A stretch of DNA of 64,000 nucleotides from Acidobacteria bacterium Ga0077551 (GTDB lineage: Bacteria; Pseudomonadota; Alphaproteobacteria; Caulobacterales; Hyphomonadaceae). The notes under the pieces are model-generated. The model was not told the origin of the DNA, ran no database searches, and saw nothing but the letters and a program-made list of their open reading frames with translations. Positions 50,224 to 58,779 of the stretch are shown piece by piece (the stretch's first letter is position 1; each line of letters starts with the position of its first letter). The stretch covers positions 1 to 64,000 of the forward strand of contig LNFC01000022.1 of the NCBI GenBank assembly GCA_001464545.1, in the 5' to 3' direction. A program made the position numbers and the translations under genes.

Positions 50224-52458
50224 CTAGCTCGCGGCCAGGCGCACGGTCCTGGAATGGTGCTGGGGATCCTGCGAAGGCGCGCCTTCCAGCAGGGCTCCGA
50301 TCGCGGCCGCGGACATCGGCTTTCCGAACAGGAAGCCCTGGATGTCGTCGCATCCCGCTGCGGCGAGACGAACGCGCTGCAACTCGGTTTCGACGCCCTC
50401 GGCAATCACATCGAGGCGCAGCGCCCGCGCCAGACGGACGATGGCGTTGACGACAGCGTCGGCGCTCGGGTCGGTGCCGAGACTGGAAATGAAGGACCGG
50501 TCGATCTTGATCTTGTCGATCGGATAGCGCTGCAGATAGCTCAGGCTCGAATAACCAGTGCCGAAATCGTCGAGGGCGATCCGGAAGCCGAGGCTGCGCA
50601 AATCCGCCAGGGTCTGCAAGGTCGCGCGATCATCGCCGAGCAGCAGGCCTTCCGTGATTTCGAGCTCGATCCGGCCAACGTCAACACCCGTTTCGGAAAC
50701 CAGGGCGGCGACGTCCGATACAAAGTCGGACAACCGGAACTGCGCCGCGGAAATGTTCACGGCGACCCGCAGACGGCCCAACCGCTTGCTGTCTTCGAAG
50801 GCGCGTCTGAGCACGAACATGCCGAGGCTGCTGATCAGATCGCATTCTTCCGCGATCGGAACAAACAGCGAGGGCGGCACCTGGCCGCGAACTGGATGGT
50901 TCCAGCGTACGAGCGCTTCGACGCCGTACAGCTTTCCGCCCTGGTGAACCTGCGGCTGATAGGCAACGGTCAACTCGCCATTCGCGATCGCGGTGCGCAG
51001 ATCCTCGCGAACATCAAGACGGAGGCGCAACGTGGCGTCCATATCTGGCAGGAACCAGGCGTATTGTCCGCGTCCGGCCGTCTTGGCGCGGTTGAGGGCG
51101 AGGTCCGCGCGCCGGAGGCATTCGACGGCATCAAGATTTGCATCCTCGATCAGCGTGACGCCGACCGTGCAACCGGAGAATACCCGGCCCGCCTCGATCT
51201 CTACGGGCTGGTTGGTCAGCTGGATCAGCCGCGTCGCCAAGGCATCGGCGCTTTCGCGCGTGGCATTGGACTGAAGAATCCCGAACTCATCCCGGCCGAG
51301 GCGCGCAAGCGTATCGCCGGGACCGCAGACCTCTGCAAACAGCCGGGACACTTCTGCAATGAGGTCATCTCCGGCCTGCTGGCCGAAGCTGTCATTGATC
51401 TCGTTGAACCGGTCGAGGTCGATGCAATGAACCGCGAAGCCTTGCTTATCGGCCCGGACCCTCCCGAGGGCGCCGTTCAGGCGGTCCACGAGCAGAAGGC
51501 GGTTGGGCAAGCCCGTGAGCGCATCGTGGTAGGCCAAGTGGGTAACGCGGGCCTCGCTGGCGACCAGACGCTCCGTCGCCAGACGGCCCTTGCTCTGATA
51601 GCGCATGGCCAGAATGATGAGCGCCGTCAGGGCGATGAACACAAGCGGCATCGAGAGGCGAAGCATCTCTGCGCCGGGACGCTGGGGATGCCACTGGACC
51701 AGCGCCACCGCCTGGCCGGCGGAGTCGCGCAGAATGAGTGTGGCATGGTCTGGCAGGCGCGGAGCCGTGGGTGCAGTAAGCGTAGCCTCGCTCAGAAGGT
51801 AGCGTTCGGCGAGGACGGACAGGAAATCCTGATCGATGACTTCGCCCGAGATCAGGACGGCGGATCTGGACGTTTGCGGCAGCGCCAGTCCGAAATCGGG
51901 CTGAACAAGCGTGGCGGTAAGGGCCATCGGGCCGAAGTCGGTTTGCGAAACTGAAGTCGCATAGATTGCTTTAGGCGGCTGGCCGGCCATTTCCCTCAGG
52001 TGATCGGCTATCGGCCCGCGGCGCCGCTCGGCCTCGCGCACTTCCTCAACCAGCGGGGAAGCGGCAGCGAGTGCGGAACCAATCCTGGACAGGGCGTCCG
52101 AGTCTTCCTCCCATTTTGCGTAGAGGGGCGCATCTGCCCGGTCGAGAACGACCGTCAGGTCGAAGTCCAAAACACCGGCGAGGTATTCGCCGATATTCGA
52201 GTCGGTCCATTCCGGATCGTAAGAGACATCCAGATTCCTGACCGCCTCGTCCCACAGTGCAACGGCGGTCGGGCGCCGCGCGTGCTCGTCGAGCAGGCCG
52301 TTAAAGCCATTCTTGAGAAGGGCTTGTTCCCGTTCGACGGCGGATTTGTCGGCGATGTGCGCGAAGGCCATGAGGGCGATGATGACGCCGATACCCAGGG
52401 CCGCGCTGACCAGCGTCATGGGCCATTTCTGCCCCCTATGCCGCAACCTGTTCGCCAT
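50224..52458 (-). CDS. Membrane sensor with CHASE4-like, degenerate GGDEF and EAL domains
   Basis: A 744-residue protein. A first helix (TLVSAALGIGVIIALMAFAH) and a second (MPLVFIALTALIILAM, near residue 275) enclose a periplasmic CHASE4-like domain containing ALWDEAVRNLDVSYDPEW. The GGDEF domain starts at DALTGLPNRLLLVDRL, but the signature is LGRDEF (GRDEF for GGDEF), and the inhibitory-site arginine is replaced (GPGD). The EAL domain is complete, with VEALVRWNHP, DDFGTGYSSLSYLQRYPIDKIK and VIAEGVET. It therefore most likely degrades c-di-GMP, with the GGDEF domain regulatory or GTP-binding. It is divergent from the three-gene operon at 52.8 kb. Confidence 0.92.
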   Translation of the reverse strand: MANRLRHRGQKWPMTLVSAALGIGVIIALMAFAHIADKSAVEREQALLKNGFNGLLDEHARRPTAVALWDEAVRNLDVSYDPEWTDSNIGEYLAGVLDFDLTVVLDRADAPLYAKWEEDSDALSRIGSALAAASPLVEEVREAERRRGPIADHLREMAGQPPKAIYATSVSQTDFGPMALTATLVQPDFGLALPQTSRSAVLISGEVIDQDFLSVLAERYLLSEATLTAPTAPRLPDHATLILRDSAGQAVALVQWHPQRPGAEMLRLSMPLVFIALTALIILAMRYQSKGRLATERLVASEARVTHLAYHDALTGLPNRLLLVDRLNGALGRVRADKQGFAVHCIDLDRFNEINDSFGQQAGDDLIAEVSRLFAEVCGPGDTLARLGRDEFGILQSNATRESADALATRLIQLTNQPVEIEAGRVFSGCTVGVTLIEDANLDAVECLRRADLALNRAKTAGRGQYAWFLPDMDATLRLRLDVREDLRTAIANGELTVAYQPQVHQGGKLYGVEALVRWNHPVRGQVPPSLFVPIAEECDLISSLGMFVLRRAFEDSKRLGRLRVAVNISAAQFRLSDFVSDVAALVSETGVDVGRIELEITEGLLLGDDRATLQTLADLRSLGFRIALDDFGTGYSSLSYLQRYPIDKIKIDRSFISSLGTDPSADAVVNAIVRLARALRLDVIAEGVETELQRVRLAAAGCDDIQGFLFGKPMSAAAIGALLEGAPSQDPQHHSRTVRLAAS

Positions 52459-52790
52459 AGAACCCGCACACCCAACACTGAAACGCCAGGCTTTCGTCTC
52501 ATAACCGCGTAAACTTGACGTTTGAAAGCCTGTGAAATTTCATGGAAATTGCCGTCGTCACAAGGTTTTGCAGGCCCAGAGCGGCTTCGGTGACTGAGCG
52601 GGGCGGGCGGGTCAAAGAATGCGCCGGGCGGGACCCATCCCGGCGCGGATTCCACTGACGCCGTTGGTCTAGCAGCCTGGGGGAAGGTTTTCGTCGTTTT
52701 TCGATAAATTCTCCCTTGTGCGGCGGCTGTCCGTCGCTACGTATACCGGAACGTCCGCAGGCCTCGCGGATGGCAAGGGAGATTTCGATC
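52459..52790. other. Intergenic region between divergent genes
   Basis: A 332-bp region that must contain the promoters for the EAL-protein gene (minus) and the three-gene operon (plus). A possible sigma-70-like TTGTGC-N16-TACGTA element ends at 52743, but it is a poor match. No gene, strong hairpin or repeat is seen. Confidence 0.4.
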
Positions 52791-53981
52791 ATGGCGACAG
52801 TGACCAAGAGCCCGACGGCGCTTCAGTATCTCGACAAGGCGATGGGCGGGCTGAAGCAGCTTGGCCTGGTGCCCGGCGGCAAGAGCGGGGCGGCGCCGAT
52901 CGTGGCGCTGCTGGAGCAGATTTCCGATCTTGAGCCGGAAAAGGTGGCGGCGATTGCGCGCACGCTGGACCAGGCGAGCCTGTTCAACGACGTGGTGCGC
53001 GAGCAGGTGGCCGGCATCACGGTGGGTGAGCGCTATGAAGAGGTGACCAAGGCGTTCAATACGATCCGCGACGATGCGAAATCGCTGGTGGACCAGTATG
53101 CCGACGGCAAGATTTCGACGATGGAGCGGGTCTCCACCGCCTGGATGAAGATGACGCGCGGCGACATCGCGAGCCGGTTCGGCAAGATCAAGGACGTGTA
53201 CCTTGAGGTGCAGGACGAGACGGCCAACCAGATCGACCGGGAACAGAAGATCCTCGAAGCCTATCTCGATTTCCGCGGGGCGATGAAACAGTCCGAAGTA
53301 CTGGCGCTGGAAGTGCTGAAGGCGGCGGAAGGCAAGCTGAACGCCGCGCGGGGGCAGGTGGGCGAAGCAGTCGCGGCGCTGGCCGCTTATGCGGGCACGG
53401 ACCCGGCCGAGCGCGCCACGCTGGAGCTGACCCGCGACGAGAAGCTGCGCTTCCTGCAGAACGAGGAGAAGCGCTACCAGATCGCCAAGGATCTCTCGGA
53501 CAATATCACCATCGGCTACAACACGTCCGAAGTGGTGATGGCGCGGCTGGTGCAGACGACCACCGCCAAGGACCGCGTCTATGCGCAGTCGGTCAGCTTC
53601 TTCTCGACGAACGAGGTGGTGCTGACGGCGCTGACGGCGAGCTTTACCGGCATGTACGGCCTGCATGAGAGCACGCAGACGCTGGAAGCGATGAAGAAGG
53701 GCGTGAACCAGAGCCTGGAAGTGCTCGCCGAGATCGGCGGCAAGGTGCAGGAAGCGGCGGTGAAGGCGGGCTATGGCCCGACGGTTTCGGCCGCTTCGGT
53801 AAAAATGCTGGTCGATTCGGTCGTCTCTTATCAGGAACGTACACAGACGATCATCGCCGAGATGCGCAAGCTTTCGACCCAGAACTCGGAAGAAATCCGC
53901 GAGGCGGTGGAAGACGGCAAGCGGCGCCTGACCAAACTGGTTGAGGAGGGCGCGACCCTCGCGCTACTTCCCAAGCCGTGA
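52791..53981 (+). CDS. TelA/YaaN-like coiled-coil protein (first gene of a three-gene operon)
   Basis: A 396-residue cytoplasmic protein from the ATG at 52791, which has AGGGAG nine bases upstream. It is almost entirely alpha-helical, with coiled coils around DEKLRFLQNEEKRYQIAKDL. The C-terminal half (NTSEVVMARLVQTTTAKDRV, VSFFSTNEVVLTALTASF and an E-rich end) follows the pattern of the TelA family linked to tellurite and other stress resistance; the likeness is by eye and moderate. No membrane helix or signal is present. The stop overlaps the next start (GTGA). Confidence 0.65.
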   Translation: MATVTKSPTALQYLDKAMGGLKQLGLVPGGKSGAAPIVALLEQISDLEPEKVAAIARTLDQASLFNDVVREQVAGITVGERYEEVTKAFNTIRDDAKSLVDQYADGKISTMERVSTAWMKMTRGDIASRFGKIKDVYLEVQDETANQIDREQKILEAYLDFRGAMKQSEVLALEVLKAAEGKLNAARGQVGEAVAALAAYAGTDPAERATLELTRDEKLRFLQNEEKRYQIAKDLSDNITIGYNTSEVVMARLVQTTTAKDRVYAQSVSFFSTNEVVLTALTASFTGMYGLHESTQTLEAMKKGVNQSLEVLAEIGGKVQEAAVKAGYGPTVSAASVKMLVDSVVSYQERTQTIIAEMRKLSTQNSEEIREAVEDGKRRLTKLVEEGATLALLPKP

Positions 53982-54928
53982 GCGACACTGCCGTTCCGGC
54001 CGTCCGTGACAAGAACAAGCTCGACGATGTCCTCCTTGCGATGGACGTCGTCGACACGCTGCGCCACCGCGAGCAGCTTGTCCTGACGGAGCTGGACGCG
54101 GGCGCGCGGGAGGCGGCACTGCTCGCTCGCCTGAAGGATATCTACGCCGCGCAGGGCATCGATGTGCCCGAGCGCATCCTGAAGGAAGGCGTCAAGGCGC
54201 TGGAGGAGAAGCGGTTCCTGTATGAGCCGCCGAAGCCGTCACTGGGGGTGAGCCTCGCGAAGCTTTACATCACGCGGGACCGGTGGTTGGCGCCGGTTTC
54301 GTTTGCGGTGGTGGCGGTGGTGGCTCTGTTTGGCGCGTACCAGGTTGGTGTCGTGGCACCCGCGAAAGCGAATGCGGCGCGCGCCGAGATCGAGCTGACA
54401 CAGACGCTGCCGGCGGAATTGACGCGGCTGCACGGCGAAGTGAGCGCAGCGGTGCTTGAAGAGACGGCGAAGCTGCAGGCGGACGGCCTGCTGGCGGACG
54501 GCCAGCGGGCGATTGCGGCGGGCGATGCCAAGGCGGCGCGCAGCGCGGTTGAGGGCTTGAGCACCTTGCAGGCGGACCTTGGCGCGATCTACCAGGTGCG
54601 TGTCGTGTATGGTCCAGGGGAGGAGTATACGGGGGTGTTCCGGATCCCCGACGATGTGCCGGGTGCGCGCAACTATTACCTGATCGTGGAGGCGGTGGAT
54701 CCGTCGGGACGGCTCGTCGAAGTACCGGTGACCAGTGAGGAAGACCGGCGGTCTGACCGGGTGTCGCGCTGGGGACAGCGGGTGAGCGAGGCCGTATTCA
54801 ATGGCGTGGCCGCCGACAAGGGCGATGACCAGATTATCCAGAAGTCAGTGATCGGGCAGAAGGCAGCCGGGTATATAAACCCTCAGTATACGGTGGAAAC
54901 GCCGGGCGGGGCGATCCTTGAGTGGTAA
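53978..54928 (+). CDS. DUF6384-like single-pass membrane protein (second gene of the operon)
   Basis: A 316-residue protein starting at a GTG that overlaps the upstream stop. The first 100 residues are cytoplasmic and helical (DDVLLAMDVVDTLRHREQLV, LYEPPKPSLGVSLAKLYITR). One membrane helix spans about residues 104-127 (APVSFAVVAVVALFGAYQVG). The outer part has a helical stretch and then a beta-rich domain with YTGVFRIPDDVPGARNYYLI and GRLVEVPVTSEED. It corresponds to DUF6384 as I recall that family; no function is known. It would connect the two cytoplasmic partners to the periplasm. Confidence 0.65.
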   Translation: MSDTAVPAVRDKNKLDDVLLAMDVVDTLRHREQLVLTELDAGAREAALLARLKDIYAAQGIDVPERILKEGVKALEEKRFLYEPPKPSLGVSLAKLYITRDRWLAPVSFAVVAVVALFGAYQVGVVAPAKANAARAEIELTQTLPAELTRLHGEVSAAVLEETAKLQADGLLADGQRAIAAGDAKAARSAVEGLSTLQADLGAIYQVRVVYGPGEEYTGVFRIPDDVPGARNYYLIVEAVDPSGRLVEVPVTSEEDRRSDRVSRWGQRVSEAVFNGVAADKGDDQIIQKSVIGQKAAGYINPQYTVETPGGAILEW

Positions 54929-54932
54929 GCGC

Positions 54933-56507
54933 ATGAGCAACGCATTGAACGGACGCGACGCGCTGGCGCTGCTGGACGGGGAGCTGGGCAAGTTGCGCCA
55001 GTCGCTGGCAGCGGCGCTGGCGGATGCAGACGGTGTGGAATCGCGGCGCGGCATGATCCAGCGCGAACAGGCGGCGGCTTATGGCGCGCTGGCGGCGATG
55101 CGGTTGGACCTTATGCAGGCGGGCGGCAACGGCGCCGAATTCGGCAAGCTGGAAGCCTCCGCGCGGGCGCTGACGGAGCGGCATGCGGAATTCGTCGAGG
55201 CCGAGAAAGCCGCGCTGGAGACGGCATCGGCCGAGCTTGCCGCGCTTGAAGCGAAGCGGGCGGAACTCGCTCTGCGCTATGACGCGGCGATCGCGGCGTA
55301 TGAGACGCGGGTTGCGGATGCCGAGGCGAGCCTCAAGGGCAGTGCGGCTTATGCGGCGCTGGTCGAGGCGGCGGAAGAGGCGCGGGCGGTGACCCTGCGC
55401 GCGCAGCAGAAGCTGAAACTTGCACGGACGGACCGCACGGAGAAGGGCGCGCCGTACGAGCAGGACGCGCTGTTCAGCTATCTCTGGAAGCGCAAGTTCC
55501 GCTCGCCGGAGTACAAGGCGGGCGGGATCATCCGTATGCTGGATGGCTGGGTGGCAAAGCTCTGCCGGTATGACCAGGCCTTCCTCAACTATCAGCGCCT
55601 GACCGAGCTGCCGGACCGGATTGCCGAGCATGCGGTGTTTGTCGCGGGGCTGGAGGACAAGGCCGAAACGGCGCTGGTGGCGGCCGAGCAGCAGGCGATG
55701 CGGGAGGCTGGGGTCGAGGCGCTGCAAGCCGATGCAGATCGTCTGAAGGCGGACATTGAAGCTTGCGACAAGGACATTGCGGCAGCCGAGGAAGCGCACC
55801 GTGAGCAGGCTAAGCGCCACGAAGCCGCGCTGAAGGAAGAGGCCGGGCCGGCTGTGGAAGCGCGCGGGCTGCTCGCTGCGCAGCTGCGCAAGGCGAGTTT
55901 CCCGGACCTGCGCGTTCTGGCAGCGGAAACAGTGGACACAGAAGACGACCGGCTGGTGGACGCGCTGGTGCGCCTGCGCGCCGAGGAGATGTCGCTGGAC
56001 CTGGAGGCAGGCAAGCGCCTGATGCGGCCGCGTGTGCTGCGCGAGGACCTTGCGCGGATGGAAGCGCTGCGCCGCCAGTTCAAGGAGGCGCGGTTCGACA
56101 GTCCGTATGCGTTGATGTCGCGCGCCGCATTTGACGAGATGATGTCGAACCTGATGAAGGGCGGCATGGATGTGCGCGACACGCTGCGCGGCCTCAGCCG
56201 GTCGGTGCGCCGGGCCGAGGCGCAGGCGCATCCGGATTTCGGCGGACGCAGCCGTCAGGACACGATCGGTTTGCCGGACATCATGGGCGGCGTGATCGGC
56301 GGTATCCTCGGCGAAGTGCTGGAGGAAGTGATCAAGGAAACCACGCGCGGCAGCGGCGGCTATGGCAGCGGACCGATCTTTCCGGGGCCGCCGAAGCGGT
56401 CCTCGCGCTCATCGTCCTCAGGCGGACGATCCTTCCCCAGCGGGGGCGGGCGCAGCGGCGGCGGCGGACGGCGTGGCGGCGGGTTCAAGACCGGTGGCGG
56501 GTTCTGA
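54933..56507 (+). CDS. Coiled-coil protein with Gly/Ser/Arg-rich tail (third gene of the operon)
   Basis: About 524 residues from the ATG at 54933, four bases after the previous stop; an in-frame TTG at 54918 is an alternative. Residues ~1-170 and 230-330 are long charged helices of coiled-coil type. A middle part (YLWKRKFRSPEYKAGGIIRM) and LMKGGMDVRDTLRGLSRSVR are the best-conserved-looking segments. The last 60 residues are low complexity (PPKRSSRSSSSGGRSFPSGG then Gly/Arg repeats ending KTGGGF). There is no signal peptide and no membrane helix. Function unknown. Confidence 0.6.
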   Translation: MSNALNGRDALALLDGELGKLRQSLAAALADADGVESRRGMIQREQAAAYGALAAMRLDLMQAGGNGAEFGKLEASARALTERHAEFVEAEKAALETASAELAALEAKRAELALRYDAAIAAYETRVADAEASLKGSAAYAALVEAAEEARAVTLRAQQKLKLARTDRTEKGAPYEQDALFSYLWKRKFRSPEYKAGGIIRMLDGWVAKLCRYDQAFLNYQRLTELPDRIAEHAVFVAGLEDKAETALVAAEQQAMREAGVEALQADADRLKADIEACDKDIAAAEEAHREQAKRHEAALKEEAGPAVEARGLLAAQLRKASFPDLRVLAAETVDTEDDRLVDALVRLRAEEMSLDLEAGKRLMRPRVLREDLARMEALRRQFKEARFDSPYALMSRAAFDEMMSNLMKGGMDVRDTLRGLSRSVRRAEAQAHPDFGGRSRQDTIGLPDIMGGVIGGILGEVLEEVIKETTRGSGGYGSGPIFPGPPKRSSRSSSSGGRSFPSGGGRSGGGGRRGGGFKTGGGF

Positions 56508-56514
56508 TTATGTC

Positions 56515-56558
56515 GCGGCGTTTTGCTGAAAACCGGTTCCCACTTTTCAGAACGCCGC
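56515..56558. repeat. Palindromic element, probable bidirectional terminator
   Basis: GCGGCGTT (56515-56522) pairs with AACGCCGC (56551-56558), and CTGAAAA (56526-56532) with TTTTCAG (56544-56550), leaving a three-base bulge and an 11-base loop CCGGTTCCCAC. It sits between the convergent operon and acyl-CoA dehydrogenase. The AAAACCGGTTCCCACTTTT core matches a small palindromic repeat I know from many alphaproteobacterial genomes. Confidence 0.7.
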
Positions 56559-56559
56559 T

Positions 56560-57768
56560 TCAGAGACCCAGCTGCCCCTTCGACAAGATGCCGCGCTGGA
56601 TTTCGTTTGAGCCTGCATAGATCGAGCCGGCGCGGTCGTTCAGATACTTCGCCGAGACGGTGACCGCGCTTTCCGGGCCGACGAGCGGCGTGTTGGCGCC
56701 GTCGAAGCCGGGGACGGGGCCGCCGGGCGAGGTGTGGTGCGGCTGGAACGGGGCGGCGTAGGCGCCGGCGAGTTCGAGGCCGAGTTCGGTCAGATGCTGG
56801 CTGAGCTCGGTGCCGCGGATCTTCATCATCGAGGCCTTGAGGCCCGGTGTGCCGCCGCCAGCGAGCTCGGACATCATCTGCAGTTCGGCGGCTTCGAGTG
56901 TCTGCGCTTCGGCTTCGGCCTGCGAGAGCTTGCGGGCGAAGTCTGCGTCGAGGAGGCCTTCCTCGGCGGCGATCTGGCGAAGGCTGCGCAAGCGCGCGAG
57001 CAGGCGGGGGCCGTAGGACGAGCCGCCGCGTTCGAACTCGAGCAGGTATTTCGCGACCGTCCAGCCCTCGTTGACCTTGCCGATGACATTGGCCTTCGGC
57101 ACGCGCACATCTGTGAAGAAGACGGCGTTCTGGATATGCTCGCCGGACAGCATCAGGATGGGATCGACGCGCACGCCGGGGGAGGTCATGTCGATCAGGA
57201 TGAAGGTGATGCCTTGCTGCTGCTTGCCGGAGGAATCCGTCCGTACAAGGCAGAACATCATGTTGGCTTCGTGGGCGTGCGTCGTCCAGATCTTGGAGCC
57301 GTTGCAGACGTAGTGGTCGCCATCTTCGACAGCGGACATGGTGAGGGCGGCAAGGTCCGATCCGGCGTGCGGTTCGGAATAGCCCTGGCACCAGAAGTCT
57401 TCGCCGGAAAGGATGCGCGGGAGATAGTGATCCTTCTGCGCCTTCGAGCCGTGACCGATGAGGGCGGGACCGCACATGCCGATGCCCATGGGCGAGAGCG
57501 GCGGGGCGCCGGCGCGGGCCATTTCGACGTCAAAGATGTAGCGCTGCGCGACGGACCAGTTGGTGCCGCCGTATTCCACCGGCCAGGACGGCGCGGCCCA
57601 GCCCTGTTTCACCAGGATGCGCTGCCATTCCATCGCGACCGGCTTGGTGGAATAAACGCTGGTCATGCGCCTGGCATAGGCGCGCAGGTCGGCGCTGAGA
57701 TTCCGGTCGAGGAAGTCACGGACTTCTGCGCGGAAGGCTTCTTCGTCGCGGGTGAAGGCAAGTTTCAT
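56560..57768 (-). CDS. Acyl-CoA dehydrogenase family protein
   Basis: A 402-residue protein from the ATG at 57768. N-terminal segment LDRNLSADLRAYARRMTS, the FAD/substrate core (GMCGPALIGHGSKAQKDHYL, WCQGYSEPHAGSDLAALTM), and the C-terminal helices are standard. At the position of the catalytic glutamate the motif is IYAGSNEIQRGIL, with Ala-Gly instead of the E-G of YEGT. Such changes occur in families whose base is elsewhere in the chain or in a partner subunit. The start overlaps the DUF2236 stop by four bases. Substrate unknown. Confidence 0.88.
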   Translation of the reverse strand: MKLAFTRDEEAFRAEVRDFLDRNLSADLRAYARRMTSVYSTKPVAMEWQRILVKQGWAAPSWPVEYGGTNWSVAQRYIFDVEMARAGAPPLSPMGIGMCGPALIGHGSKAQKDHYLPRILSGEDFWCQGYSEPHAGSDLAALTMSAVEDGDHYVCNGSKIWTTHAHEANMMFCLVRTDSSGKQQQGITFILIDMTSPGVRVDPILMLSGEHIQNAVFFTDVRVPKANVIGKVNEGWTVAKYLLEFERGGSSYGPRLLARLRSLRQIAAEEGLLDADFARKLSQAEAEAQTLEAAELQMMSELAGGGTPGLKASMMKIRGTELSQHLTELGLELAGAYAAPFQPHHTSPGGPVPGFDGANTPLVGPESAVTVSAKYLNDRAGSIYAGSNEIQRGILSKGQLGL

Positions 57769-58688
57769 GCGGAGGCTTCCTGCGGGAGGGGGCGTTTGCG
57801 GGCGGATTCGAGAAGGCGGGCGCGTTCGGCTTCGCTTTTCCACAGGAAACTGCGGGGCAGGCCGAGGCGTTCACAGGCCTGCGCGGGCGGGCCAGCAGTG
57901 TCGGGCACACTTTCGGCGATGCGCGCCATAGTTTTGACGGCGAAGCGACCGGCGGGAGAGAGATCGTATTCCGGGCCGAGCGCGAGCTTGGTGCGGACTT
58001 CCGGCGGCAGGATTTCGACAGCGGCGTTGACCAGCGAACTCTGGAGGCCCTTCGGTACGCCGGGCGCGGCGCGGCCGGAGCGCATGATGTCGAGGAATTC
58101 GGTGTTGATCGGATGCGGCTCGAAACGGGGCAGGAGCTTGCGCATCATCGTGTCGAAGTCGGCGAGCGAGCGGATCTTGGTCTGGACGCCGTAGAGGCCC
58201 GCGACGGTCTCGCCTTCGGCGAAGAAGCGGTTCTGGTCGGCGTCGCTCAGGGGACGGATGAAACGGTGGTAGCCCATCAGGAAGCCGTAGCTGGCGGTGG
58301 CGCTGACCCAGTCGAGCAGTTCCACATCAAGGGCCTGGTAGGCTTCGCCTGTGGGGGTCTTGCCTTTCACACGCGCGTGCATGTTGGTGACGCCCTGGAT
58401 GACGCGGCGGGCCGCGGCCTGCGGCCCGTAGACGCCGACCATGGCGGCGGTGCCGGTGCGTTTGGAGCGGCCGATGGGGTCTGTCTTGAAGACGGAGTGA
58501 TCCCAGACGCCGGAACGGATCCGGGCATCGGCGAATTCGAGGAGAACGGCGCAGACGCCGCCGACCGCGAGCGCGACGGGGTTCTTGAAGACCTGCCAGG
58601 AAATCGAGTCAGGACCAGCGAAAGCCGGTTCGCCGACGGGGGCGGTGTAGTCAACCTTCCAGCCGAGATAAGATTTCGGGCCGTCCAT
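57765..58688 (-). CDS. Oxygenase MpaB/DUF2236 family protein
   Basis: A 307-residue protein. The family core is NPVALAVGGVCAVLLEFADARIRSGVWDHSVF, with arginine and histidine in the positions of the heme-binding residues of latex-clearing protein relatives, followed by a YGFLMGYHRFIRPLSDADQNRFF segment. DUF2236/MpaB proteins are helical and some bind heme b and oxidise polyprenyl or rubber substrates. It is the upstream partner of the acyl-CoA dehydrogenase, which suggests a combined oxidative pathway; the substrate is unknown. Confidence 0.87.
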   Translation of the reverse strand: MDGPKSYLGWKVDYTAPVGEPAFAGPDSISWQVFKNPVALAVGGVCAVLLEFADARIRSGVWDHSVFKTDPIGRSKRTGTAAMVGVYGPQAAARRVIQGVTNMHARVKGKTPTGEAYQALDVELLDWVSATASYGFLMGYHRFIRPLSDADQNRFFAEGETVAGLYGVQTKIRSLADFDTMMRKLLPRFEPHPINTEFLDIMRSGRAAPGVPKGLQSSLVNAAVEILPPEVRTKLALGPEYDLSPAGRFAVKTMARIAESVPDTAGPPAQACERLGLPRSFLWKSEAERARLLESARKRPLPQEASA

Positions 58689-58779
58689 GCGCCTGTCCCT
58701 TGTCCGCTCTGGTCAAGGTAACCCGGAAAGCAGGGGGGTCAAAGGCGCGACGTAGCGTCAGATGCCGCCGGGAAAGGGC

